A stretch of 64,000 nt of DNA from Opeltia flavorubescens (Eukaryota > Ascomycota > Lecanoromycetes > Teloschistales > Teloschistaceae), in the NCBI GenBank assembly GCA_000442125.1, contig KE546966.1:210969-274968 (forward strand), read 5' to 3'. Both the position numbers and the translations under genes were made by a program. Under the pieces are notes generated by a model, which did not search any database, was not told the DNA's origin, and was given only the letters and a program-made list of their open reading frames with translations. Shown here one piece after another: positions 9,930-20,389 of the stretch (position 1 is its first letter; each line of letters begins with the position of its first letter).

Positions 9930-10997
9930 ATGAGCACAGGATCAGCGAAAAACGCTCCATCACCATCGGCCCCTATCAAGGCCCAACCATTCGAGGATAA
10001 TCCCTCGAGCGAAGTCAGCTCCTTCGGCGAATATGATCCCTCCTCCTACACCACCTCCCTTGCCTCCAGCATCACAGATTACCAATACCAACATGGCCGC
10101 CGCTATCACGCCTACCAAGCCGGACGCTACGATCTCCCCAACGATGAGAAGGAACAAGAGCGCATGGATCTTCAATACCATGCCCTACGCCTCGCCTTCC
10201 AGAATAAAGATTTCTTCGCGCCAATCGCAGAAAAGTCTACAAATATCCTAGACATCGGCACAGGCACAGGACTATGGGCCATCGACGTCGCCGAATCCCT
10301 GCCAGAGACACAAGTCATCGGCACGGATCTCTCACCCATACAACCGCGTTGGACACCACCAAATTGCAAATTCGAGGTCGATGATGCGGAGCAGGAGTGG
10401 ACCTTTCCGGTTGATCACTTTGATCTGGTGCATACGCGCATCATGAACGCGTTTCTGCAAGACTGGAAAAGGTTTATGGAGAAAAGTTTCCGGCATGTGA
10501 AACCTGGCGGGTGGCTGGAGTGCCAGGAACTTAGTGTTGGGGTCCAGAGTGACGATGGTACATTGCCCGAAGACAGCCATATCCGCAGATGGTGCAACAA
10601 CGAAGAAGCGGCGTGGAATAAGATCGGTTTGACTGTCAATTTGACTGGGGAAGAAGTAAAGCGGTGGATGGAGAAAGCTGGGTTTGTGAACGTAGAGGTT
10701 CGGGAGTTCAAGCTGCCGATTGGGACGTGGCCCGCAGATGCGAAGTTAAGGGAGATTGGAGCAATACAATTGGTAGCAATGTTGGAAGGGCTGCAAGGGC
10801 TTACTATTGCGCCCTGGGTGAGACATCTGGGTTGGAAGGAGGAGGATGTGGAATTCTTCATAGAAGAGGTTAAGCATGAATGGAAAGATAAGAACATTCA
10901 TACGTACTTTCCATTGTAAGTTTCTCTGTTACTCTTGCTGGGTGATATGCTGACGTTTGGTAGATACGCAGTATATGGACAAAAACCAAAGACCTGA
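9930..10997 (+). CDS. LaeA-like SAM-dependent methyltransferase
   Basis: Seen: exon 1 9930-10915, a 48 nt intron, exon 2 10964-10997; 339 aa. The conserved C-terminal end YAVYGQKPKT is only reached with the second exon. Motifs: NDEKEQERMDLQYH (family signature), LDIGTGTGLWAIDVAE (motif I, SAM binding, about residues 107-122), GTDLSPIQP (motif II), FEVDDAEQEW, FDLVHTR and HVKPGGWLECQE. Known: this is the LaeA/TAM-like class I methyltransferase family, found both as global regulators and inside metabolite clusters. Inferred: here either a tailoring methyltransferase for the peptide or an unrelated LaeA-like protein; the Ser/Pro-rich N-terminus gives no clue. Start choice: first ATG in frame; the upstream open frame has only a TTG. 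Confidence 0.85.
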
Positions 10998-11453
10998 ATA
11001 GATTGTTTTTTATTCTTCATCAGTAAGCTGTTGGGACATCATAACCGGCAATGTGACCATGATGAAATGAAATCAATTTCTCCGTGCTATTCTTGATCAC
11101 ACAGTCCGCGGCCTAGTTTTTGGGTAGATGGTGGCTACTTCTATGGTGTAGAAGACGCTCTCTTAAGTATTTCCACTTGTCAGTTTATGTAGCCCCAGCT
11201 TGGTCCTGTAGGAAAAACGTGAAAACGGTAGGCTTTACAGGCGAACACCGCCACAGCAACGGTTGCTGCACAAACGATGGATCAGATACCTCGATTACCT
11301 CGAAGATCTGGGTTAAAACGTTTGGCCCTTCCATTAGGAGAGCTGTCGGAGCTACGTACGCAGTTTTTTGAGTAAGATTCAGTGACATCTGTCTGAGAAT
11401 TGCGGTCTCTCATTCGCTTCTATTCACTTTCTTCTGTCGTCTGAAGGGAGTGT
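10998..11453. other. Intergenic, no gene seen
   Basis: 3' flanks of the methyltransferase and of the convergent F-box-like gene. The short frames have no recognisable content. Confidence 0.5.
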
Positions 11454-12674
11454 CTATGGCGACCACCACGTACGATCCTCTCCATTCCTTTCCGGTGTAT
11501 CGTCATCGATCAGAATCGGGTGCTCACGATCCTTCCCCAGCTTCTGATACTGATACTGGCGAGCCAGCCTCAGATTCTCCTGCCACTCCGCATACTCTCC
11601 GTCAAGGTGTTGGAAAATATTCATCGCAAGAGACTCGAGGCCAGAGCCTAGGTTCAAGCATCGCCAAGCTCGCCTGAACATCCTCGAAGTCGTTAGGCTG
11701 AGGCATCTTTCTGACGGCTTGGGGGGTGGGATGTGGTTCTCGTGTTTAATTTGCTTCCACAGTGCTTCTTGCTCGCTGAGCCGTGCTCCCTCTAGTGGCC
11801 CGACGGCTTCTTGGATCTTCTGTATCCAATCTTGGCAGTTCAGACCCACAAGAGCTTGATCAACGATGCAGTGTGGATCATGATGAGAGCAAGGTTCGTA
11901 GAGTATCCTGAATCGCGCATGGTAATGCGCGGAGAAGACAGCGGTCTTATGCACGCGAAGGCGCGTCAGGGGTGCAAGGCAGTCGATGATTGTGGGCGTA
12001 GGGTCAAATGTAATAGGAGGATCCAACTCACGCAGAGCGCATAGACCTAGCATTTTAACGGCCATGTGATCGATACATGGATTAGTCGATAACGCATCGG
12101 AAATCATTCGGAGCCATTCCTTTATGGCTAAGCACACATCACGAAAGATTCGCTGATTTTCTATTGCCTTAAAGCGTGCGGCTCCTCTCAGGTGAATTTG
12201 CAGCTCGTAGTTACGGAAGTGGGTGAAAGCTTTGAAATTCTGTAGGAAAGTATAGCCTCGAAATCTGTGATGCTCGCTGATCTTGGTCCCACCAAATCGG
12301 ATTCTGGTTGGCTCAACATCTATATGAAGGACAGTTTCGGCATAGAAGATCTTTATTGACTCCGAAGAGATCCAGTGATTGACCTGGAGCAAATTAAGAG
12401 CCGTAATCCGCTCGCGACGCAATGCTTCGACATATTCGATGCATGAAGGATCAATCTTATTGAACTCTGACGGAAATGGAAGCGGTCGAATGCCACATTG
12501 TGGCATCGCAAAGCGAAGAACAATGAGTTGGACTTCTGGTGGAAGCTTTTGAAATGGAAAGTCGTTTACACGATTGGACTGTTGTTGTAAAGTGGAATAC
12601 GTTTGTGCAAGGGGATAAATTTTCTCCAAGTCTTCGAGAATGACCCACCGCTGCCATGTAGGTATCATATCCAT
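11454..12674 (-). CDS. F-box-like hypothetical protein
   Basis: Seen: one long exon, 406 aa from the ATG at 12674 (the frame opens further only from a GTG). Around residues 40-60 is FPFQKLPPEVQLIVLRFAMP, which resembles a fungal F-box-like helix pair (LPxElrxxIw). The rest is mixed alpha/beta with IKIFYAETVLHID and RFRGYTFLQNF, as in fungal F-box proteins that follow the box with a conserved domain of unknown function. Known: such families are large in Pezizomycotina. Inferred: possibly an SCF substrate receptor, unproven. An extra 5' exon is possible: ATGCT near 12790 could splice into the TAG at 12710, adding a few residues. Confidence 0.6.
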   Translation of the reverse strand: MDMIPTWQRWVILEDLEKIYPLAQTYSTLQQQSNRVNDFPFQKLPPEVQLIVLRFAMPQCGIRPLPFPSEFNKIDPSCIEYVEALRRERITALNLLQVNHWISSESIKIFYAETVLHIDVEPTRIRFGGTKISEHHRFRGYTFLQNFKAFTHFRNYELQIHLRGAARFKAIENQRIFRDVCLAIKEWLRMISDALSTNPCIDHMAVKMLGLCALRELDPPITFDPTPTIIDCLAPLTRLRVHKTAVFSAHYHARFRILYEPCSHHDPHCIVDQALVGLNCQDWIQKIQEAVGPLEGARLSEQEALWKQIKHENHIPPPKPSERCLSLTTSRMFRRAWRCLNLGSGLESLAMNIFQHLDGEYAEWQENLRLARQYQYQKLGKDREHPILIDDDTPERNGEDRTWWSP

Positions 12675-13416
12675 GTGTGAAGCAGCGAGTATCGCGGCGT
12701 TGGATCTACTACAAAGCACAGCGGATTAGGAGCCAACAAAATAAAGGTCAGGAGATATGGACTTAAGAAGAGCAGGTACCTACAGCATATTTGATACTGA
12801 GCTATTGATGAAGATCAGAAATCAGTAAATCTTCCTATGTAAAAGAAATAGTGGACCATCGAGACTTTCACTGTGAGGGACTCTACATCGTGACTCATCT
12901 TAGAAGGATTCAGATCTTCCTCTGAACGAACAGCTACGACTTGCATCTCAAAAAGACGGACGGCCAATGAGGAAATCAACGAAGTGTTCACAAGAAAAAG
13001 ATTGAGGCTCTTGGCAANCCCTGCCGTATTTACTGATCACGTGGGTTTAATCACACGTCGTAATCGACAAAACGATAGTATTATTACATAAACGCTGTCG
13101 ACTTGAATGTATTCGATCAACAATTCTGCTTCATCGGCTTTCTACATTCTGTAAGTGCTTACCGTGGAGTCCGCCTGGCATAAAGATAATAGGGGCTGCC
13201 AAGCCAATATCGCCTTGATCGTATTCGAGTTCGGGTAGGTCAGCGGAAGGCGTCGGACCCGAATCACGGTGTTCCGGTATTCCGACTCTGGTGACACAAC
13301 GCTTGTTGGAATGATGATGACATGAATCGCAAGGACAGCTCAAAAGCTAGAGCAATTGCTCTGCTTTTGCTTTCATATTCATCATCACTACAACCATAGT
13401 AACTCTTTAGCTCACA
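12675..13416. other. Intergenic, no gene seen
   Basis: Contains one N (13018). A 70-codon minus frame (13131-13343) has several Cys and His residues but no ATG context or homology I can recognise. Confidence 0.4.
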
Positions 13417-14309
13417 ATGGGAATCTCCTACTCGACCGCAAAATGGATGGTGAGCATATCTTGAAGCTCGAACTGCATTGTCACTGAGGTTAATCACTTA
13501 GGCAGGCCCCGACCTCCTTCCTGATCGACTTCGCAGCCCAGCAATATGGCATGTTTTCGAGCCCGAACATGAAAGATATTCATGACAAGAACATCTCTTT
13601 CTTTAGCCCTCAGCCATTCTTCATCGCCGGTTTCTTCTTTCCCCAGCAATTATTCCAGNTCGCCTGGTTGTATCGACTGTACAAGCTGGACCCCAAGAAG
13701 CCTGGCGAGCGCGGAGAGTTGGATCAGATGGGTACGATAATACACGGATGGGCTTGAGCACGAAGCTGATCCGAGCAGTTGATTTTGTACCATACTACTC
13801 GGTCGGGAACATTTGCATTGCTAGTAAGTCCTAGAGCGCCTCGCATCAAACAGGACGATGTAGCTGACAGCTTGTCAGCATGGATGATATTCTGGAACGC
13901 TGAGCGGCTCGATATCTCCAACATCTTCGTCCTCATCAACTCCTTCAGTCAACTCTTCTACGTGTTCGCAAAGCTCGCACCCATGAACACAAATTCAACC
14001 AGCTCCATCCTCACCAATATCGTTTCCAGGACGTTTGCCGGTATCGGTGTCCTTGATCTCCTTCACAACGGCAGTGTCGCATTCGCCAAGGACCAGCCAG
14101 CGAGCACTATGGTCAAAGTGTTGACAGCGGTCGGATTCGGACTGGCCGGTTCTGCGAGCGATTGGATTTTCGGAAGCTGCTTGGTCTATGATCTTGTTGC
14201 CCTCGCTGTAGGGCAAAGTCAGATCGGAGCTACAAGCTGGGCAAAGACACTCGGCGCATACGCTGTTGGCACCGCAGCTATTGTTGGGGCCAAGAACCTG
14301 GCGAGGTAG
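13417..14309 (+). CDS. Fungal multi-pass membrane protein, function unknown
   Basis: Seen: exons 13417-13449, 13506-13731, 13779-13823 and 13879-14309; introns 56, 47 and 55 nt; 244 aa. The N-terminus MGISYSTAKWM is followed by FFSPQPFFIAGFFFPQQLFQ, NFCIATWMIFWNAERL, IFVLINSFSQLFYVFAKL and a C-terminal part with two or three more hydrophobic stretches (VKVLTAVGFGLAGSASDWIF, LGAYAVGTAAIVGAKNL), so about six TM segments. I recognise it as a conserved uncharacterised fungal membrane protein type, without a name. The exon 2 acceptor was chosen as TTAGGCAG because only that keeps the frame. One N (13659) falls inside exon 2. Confidence 0.72.
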
Positions 14310-15639
14310 GTAAGAAGATCTTTGGTCTGTTCCCAAGATTTGGGGATTTCATTGACCATGCTTAGACCGCCATATAATCGCCCAGAAAGTGGATACAGCA
14401 AGACCGCCACAGATGATGTACAAGATCGGGTCTGAAATTGCGAAATTAATCTTGGTTTTCACAATTCGATGCAGCTTCTAGCATTCTCTATTGATGTACA
14501 AAGTGTATTCTCCCCATGACGAGAAAGTGTTTCAAAATGAATATGGATTCCAGCTAGCCTACGAATCACTTTGAAGGAACCCCTCACGGTACATGGCCTG
14601 TGGTCTTACATCACGAAACGCATCTCCTTAGTTGTCATCCATCCAAACACCTGAGCAATCATGTAACTTATCAGGAGTAAATTGTTCCAAAACTCTCTGT
14701 TGTGGGAGCACTCTAGATATCGAGCAGCAAGTTGCGTTTGAAGGCATAAGTCGTACTCAGTTAGGACTAATCATAACTGTTCATGGCCAGTAATATTTAT
14801 GTATTTTTGTGTATCGAGCAATCATGCCAAAATGATAGGAGGACCCCTGAACTCGTTCAGGGAAAGCGTAGTTAGCACGGACCACCTCCACAAATCAAGT
14901 AGAGAGCAAGAGCAGCCGGGTGAAGAAATGAATGGAAGAGTGAAATTGGTTTGAAAAAAAGTTTAGATTAGAGAATTAGAATCACTGCATACACAAACAT
15001 GATGATTGCCCCTGTGTCATAGCTATCTTACAACAGATCCACTGTGATTCCCCATATGAAAGTAATGAGATCGACCCAAGGAAGGTGCTGCCGAGAAAAA
15101 GCTTGTCCGATTGGAATCCCCAGCAGAACCTCTCTTCTTCTTTTACCTTTCCATCCTCAATACTCGCCAGCATTCCCTAGTTGTCGGCGTTTGGAGAAGA
15201 GAGCGGTCTTCTCTTCTTCCTCCTTTTCCCTTCGTCTCTTTCCTATCTTGGTCTCCTTGGGTCTCCTTCTCTTTGCTTCGTGAGTCTCCTCAGCTGCAGC
15301 TCGTCTTTGCAGCTTTTGCGCTCTATACCTTACAAAGCATCAATAGATCTCTTTTGCAGCTCGCTTCGATTTCGCCTCTTCGCTTTCGTCGGGCTGTTCA
15401 AGCATTGGAGTCCCAAAGCTCCTTTCTCTTTGCTCCTCGATCAACTCCATACTTCATCTTGGACCAGATCCATTTCAGTCGCCGCATTTGACTGGTAGCT
15501 TGTGAAGCTCGCACGTTTCGTGACTCCCTTTGCCCTGTGTTAATCAGCTGGGTTCAGATAATCGTCAAGCTTTTCCTTAGCTTCTCGATCTCCTACTCTT
15601 TCTCAGTCCTCAAATCTTTCAACACGCAACGGTACCATA
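14310..15639. other. Intergenic and probable long pyrimidine-rich 5' leader of the RNA-binding protein gene
   Basis: 14310-15100 shows nothing recognisable. From about 15120 to 15640 the + strand is very rich in C and T (blocks such as cttctcttcttcctcc), typical of fungal core promoters and long leaders of RNA-binding protein genes. Confidence 0.5.
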
Positions 15640-17628
15640 ATGGCAGATAATGGACCGATGCCTCCTTCTTCAGCGATGAACCTTCCACCGCCACCCTCTG
15701 CGTACGCAGCAGCTCCGGGACAACAACAGTATGATGGTGCAAATGGCAATGGCCAAGCCAACCCCGCACACATGCCTCCGCCGCCCCTACCCCCAGTGGT
15801 CATCCCACAGAACACCAACCCCATTCCTACCGCCATGACATCTCCCGGTGGTACGAATCCGGCAGGGATGCTATCGCCAGGTTCATCCTCCAACAGCTCC
15901 GTGCGTCGCGCTGCGCCTGAGCCAAACAAGAGGGCGTTATACGTGGGGGGGTTGGATCCTAGGGTCACTGAGGATGTCTTGCGCCAGATCTTTGAGACTA
16001 CTGGCCATGTACAGAATGTGAAAATTATACCGGACAAGAACCTAGGTGCAGTAAGTGGTCTGCTTTTCTCTTGATGAGTGTGAAAGGCTGGTTCAAACTG
16101 TGGCCGGATTCACGTTTACTGTTTACCCGGACGTGAACGTTTCGCGCCTAACGCACTGTTTACTTCTCGAAAGGGCCTTTCAATTTGCAGATTCGCATTC
16201 TCTTGCAAACAGCCAAATTTTCTTTTTCACACAATTGCTCTTTGCTTCCTTTCAGCTAACAACTATTCTCAACATAGACTAAAGGCCTCAATTACGGTTT
16301 TGTGGAATACGACGATCCTGCAGCTGCAGAGCGAGCAATGTCTACACTCAATGGGCGTAGAGTCCACCAATCGGTAAGCTGATCAATCTCCACCTGCAAT
16401 ATTCATTTAGAACCATACAACTGGATATCTGTGGTTTGCAGAATACCTTTACTAATGTCTCCAAAGGAAATCAAAGTCAACTGGGCATACCAATCCAACA
16501 ATCAACCAAAAGAGGACACATCCAACCATTTTCATATTTTCGTTGGCGACCTCAGCAACGAGGTCAATGATGAGGTCTTACTTCAAGCTTTCTCTGCATT
16601 TGGATCTGTCTCTGAAGCTCGCGTCATGTGGGACATGAAAACCGGGCGTTCTCGTGGCTATGGGTTCGTCGCATTCCGCGATCGTGAGCAAGCTGAAAAG
16701 GCTCTCAGCTCCATGGATGGCGAATGGCTCGGTTCACGCGCCATTCGTTGCAACTGGGCCAACCAAAAGGGGCAACCATCAATTTCTCAGCAGCAGGCTA
16801 TGTCAGCCATAGGCATGACTCCTACCACCCCATTCGGACATCACCATTTCCCGACTCATGGTGTCCAGAGCTACGAAATGGTGGTCCAGCAGACACCGCA
16901 ATGGCAGACGACTTGCTACGTTGGCAACCTTACTCCTTACACCTCGCAGAATGATTTGGTCCCACTCTTCCAGAACTACGGATACGTAGTTGAGACGCGC
17001 TTCCAATCTGACCGTGGATTTGCTTTTGTCAAGATGGACACACACGAGAATGCTGCTATGGCTATTTGTCAATTGAGCGGGTATAGTGTCAATGGCCGTC
17101 CGTTGAAATGCAGTGTAAGCTATGATCCATTGCTGCTAGACTCCAACGACTACATCGCTAATACATCACTAGTGGGGCAAGGATCGTCCTCCTACCGGAC
17201 AATTTGATGGCTACTCTCCGCAACAGCCCCCCAATACCCCCGGATATCCTCCTCAAGTTTCGCCTGCCTACAGCTTTCCTCAATACGGAGGAGGACCTTC
17301 TCCGATGACTCCCCAAGGTGGTCCTCACTCGGCGTCTGGTGGGCCAATGCCAGGATACCCTCCTCCTCATCAATCTCCAATGGGAGGCCCAGGTCCAAGC
17401 CCAGGAGGCCCTAATTGGAGCCAACCTCAAGGTGGATACGGTGGCCCAGCAATGGGCCAAGGCTATCAGATGCCTGGCGGACAAGGTGGAATGCCTCCTA
17501 GCGCTGGTGGCTATGGCCGTGGTGATCGTAGCGGTGGAGGCTGGGGTGGACCTGGTGGCCCACCTAGCGCTGGCGGATATCCTTCGAATCCTCCCCCTGG
17601 CCAGGGCTATGGCGGCTACCACGGCTGA
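15640..17628 (+). CDS. PUB1: Pub1/TIA-1-type RNA-binding protein with three RRMs
   Basis: Seen: exons 15640-16050, 16278-16373, 16467-17114 and 17173-17628; 536 aa. A Pro/Ala/Gln-rich N-terminus (1-95) is followed by RRM1 (about 97-170, RNP2 LYVGGL, RNP1 NYGFVEY), RRM2 (about 190-268, RNP2 IFVGDL, RNP1 RGYGFVAF), RRM3 (about 317-385, RNP2 CYVGNL, RNP1 RGFAFVKM) and a Gly/Pro/Gln-rich tail ending GQGYGGYHG. KCSWGKDRPP after RRM3 is a TIA-1/Pub1 hallmark. Known: the family binds U/A-rich mRNA, affects stability and alternative splicing, and enters stress granules. The prion-like tails suit that. Intron 2 ends in AAG rather than YAG, with a TACTAAT branch site 12-18 nt upstream. Confidence 0.92.
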
Positions 17629-18977
17629 GAAATTCACGTTGAACACTCGGAATTCCCTGTACAATAGGATCTCACTATTCGTCTTCCGCTTCGATGCTTG
17701 ATTTTGTGGGCAAATACTCGGCTCTTTGGAGGATGAGAGTTTACGTGGGATGCTTTCAGAAATGCACAGGGGCAGCTTTTGTTACTGACAATCTATCTTT
17801 CTTTTCATTTTCAGCCTCACTCGATTATCGGTCTCGAGGTTGGTGCAACCGATATGGCAGATGATTAGCGGCGGGAACAATTATTTTCAAAGTCTTCATT
17901 TCTTGCGTCTTGACGAGTTGGACGAATTCCCTTGTTTTCTTCTTGCCATCATTCACTCACAAAAAGTGCGAGGTGGATACCCTGAGATTTGAGGCGATTT
18001 TTTATTGGTGTGTTGTGTATCTTTGTGTGGTGTTTTGTTCTTTTGTTTCTAGGGAGAGGGGGTAGGAGGGGATAGGTAGATGTGTTGTATGTAGTAGTTC
18101 CTTTGTTGACTGAATGCATGCCATTTCTTCGGTGATGGGGTTTTGAGATAAGGATGAATATGGGTGCATGTGAATGACTGACAATCCCTACGAAATCGAT
18201 AATATTCTCTCGAAGCCTCTCATTGTAGGAAGTTCAACATAGACCGAATAGCGAATTTAAAGAGGCGTATATTTTCTCCGTTGTCCCACTTAAAATGCTA
18301 CCAAGCCACTACATTCCCATTCATATCGACTCTTGTGGCTCGGCCCCCTTTGGCATCTATTCAACCCTACTTCTCATACACCAACCTCGTGTTCTTTTCT
18401 TTCCTGAGCTTTGTTCGATCTTGAGTATCGGTGACTGACCTTTCCACCCTTAGCTCCCTCTCCCCTTCTTCCCACCCGTCACCCTCCACCCTCCCTACCT
18501 TTCCACCCTCAGACTGTTGCCCTTCCATAGCCTTCTGAATAATCCTCCTTAGACTGCGTACCGCTATCCCTCTCCAAACTATCCCGTCCCCACTTCCGGT
18601 ACCTATTGAAGACCGTTCATCAACCTTCGTCCTGCAGCTCTTCCTCGAAGCTAGGTGATTAAAAAGGAGCGGAAGGCTGAGTTAATTTCTCAGATGTGCA
18701 TGCGGGTAGGTAATAAGCCTGGTTGGGAGTTGAGATTGATTTTTTATCGCCGTCCGAGAGTTTGGTTTTCTTCCACCAGTTGGCCTGTGCCTCCTCTCCA
18801 GACTGCCCCTCTGCCTCCTCTTCCGAACACCTCTTGTATGCCTGTGATCGACCTCCTACTTCAGCTCTCCTTTTCGCCTTGAGCTCGATATAACGAGAGG
18901 CCTAGATTGCCTTGGTCTGACAATGTATATATATGAATTGCGAGAATGGTAAGGGCTGTTTGGAGCTTGAATCTCGG
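17629..18977. other. Intergenic, no gene seen
   Basis: 3' flank of the RNA-binding protein gene, then a C/T-rich stretch at about 18360-18640 on the + strand. That stretch looks like promoter DNA, but I could not attach a coding region to it. Confidence 0.45.
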
Positions 18978-20083
18978 TCACCCCCCAACCCTTCTCCACG
19001 CCTCTGCTAGACCCATCCAACTAGCCACACACCCACAGAGGTTCACCGTACTTTCACTCATGAGGCCTGTTGGAGTGCTGTAGTGGATGGCCATGAGGAG
19101 GTATAGGGTTGTGATTTGTAAGGCTCTTGTTCGTTTCTGCTGCGCTTGCTGCGTTGAGTTCGTATCCTTGCATTCGTGCTGGATGGGGCTTTGAACCTCG
19201 TTCGGCGCTGTAGCTGTGACGACTTCTTGCTCAGAGAGCGTGGCGTCTTCTTGTGGAGTCGTCGTAGCCATAACCACATCCCCTTCCGACTCTGTAACAA
19301 CCGTTTTCTCTTCTCCCTTTTTATCCCACGAGCTCCACCCTCCGCCCTCAATCATCAACCTCGCTAACTCAGCGACTAAACCCGCACACCATGCTCGTGC
19401 GCAATAGAGCCATAAACGCCCTCTCCCCCCCTTGTTGACGTTGAGAACGCCTTTATCGCCTAAGAAGGCCACGTTCTCCAGGACCTGGAATACGAGGGCC
19501 GATAGCGCGGACGTGCGGGTGAGAGATTTGAGTATCCTATCTCTCTGTTGCGCTGAACGACCTGCTTCGGCCGTTGTTGGCGGCAGGATAGGTGCAGGTG
19601 TAGGTAGAGAGGAGAACGCAGCCACCAATCCCGGCCATATCCCCACAATACCAGTCACAAGGCGGAGCGTAACTCTCGTTTCTGCGAGGAGTGCTGCAAG
19701 GTTCTTTGATCCGTTGAGAAGCGCAAGAGTGCGGGATGGGTTTCCTTTGCTTTTGGAGATGTAGAGGCGGGCATGTGGGCGGAGGATTGTGGATAGGAAG
19801 GAGAGGGTGTAGGATATGGTGCCGATGGTAAGGTCTAGATGGGAGGTTGTAGAGAGGAGTCTATCGAGGTTTGTTAGACGGGCTTGATCGGGGGTCGGGG
19901 GAAGGAAGAGAGAGGCAGTGTGTACTTATTGATGCGATTGATGCTTGCGTTGGCTTTTGAGAGGGAGAGGTGGAACGAGGGCGAAGGTTTGGGGGCGGAA
20001 GCGGGGACGGAGGATGGAGAAGCGGAAAGGACAGTAGATTTATCCGGGGAGGGAATGGAGGGTTGAGATGGTGAAGTGGACAT
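18978..20083 (-). CDS. Pex11-like peroxisomal membrane protein
   Basis: Seen: exon 1 20083-19926, a 65 nt intron with a CTAAC branch site, exon 2 19860-18978; 346 aa. The Ser/Pro-rich N-terminus is followed by NASINRINKLLSTTSHLDLTIG, LRPHARLYISKSKGNPSRTL, LLAETRVTLRLVTGIVGIWPG, a segment with FQVLENVAFLGDKGVL, LWLYCARAWCAGLVAELARL and a C-terminal membrane-like end. Known: this order (amphipathic helix, LLAETR-type helix, ENVAFLGDKGVL) is that of fungal Pex11-family peroxins, which elongate and divide peroxisomes. Inferred: a Pex11C-like paralogue. A Glu/Thr-rich insert (around 250-310) separates the last two membrane segments. An in-frame start further upstream would add UTR-like sequence. 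Confidence 0.8.
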
Positions 20084-20389
20084 GGTTGCTTCTGGAGCAG
20101 GAACCGTGGAACATGGGAAGAGTTGTCTATTTACGAAGTTGCAGGGAGTGTTCGGCCCTCGGCTCAAATTCCTCTGCAAGTGTTCTGTACCGAGGCTAGG
20201 ATATGTCATTAATTGGCTCTTCTCTATGCTTCACTGTAATCTATGCAATTAGCAATACTAAATAACATTACTAGCTATCCCATGCTCCGGTTTGTCGTGA
20301 AACATGCTCAGTATGTGCATGTACAAATGCAAACGAATCTTCAATCCATGAAACAAATGCCCTTCTCGATGACAACAACTGTATCCTTA
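20084..20389. other. Intergenic, no gene seen
   Basis: About 300 bp holding the Pex11-like gene promoter and the 3' end of the next minus-strand gene. Confidence 0.5.
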
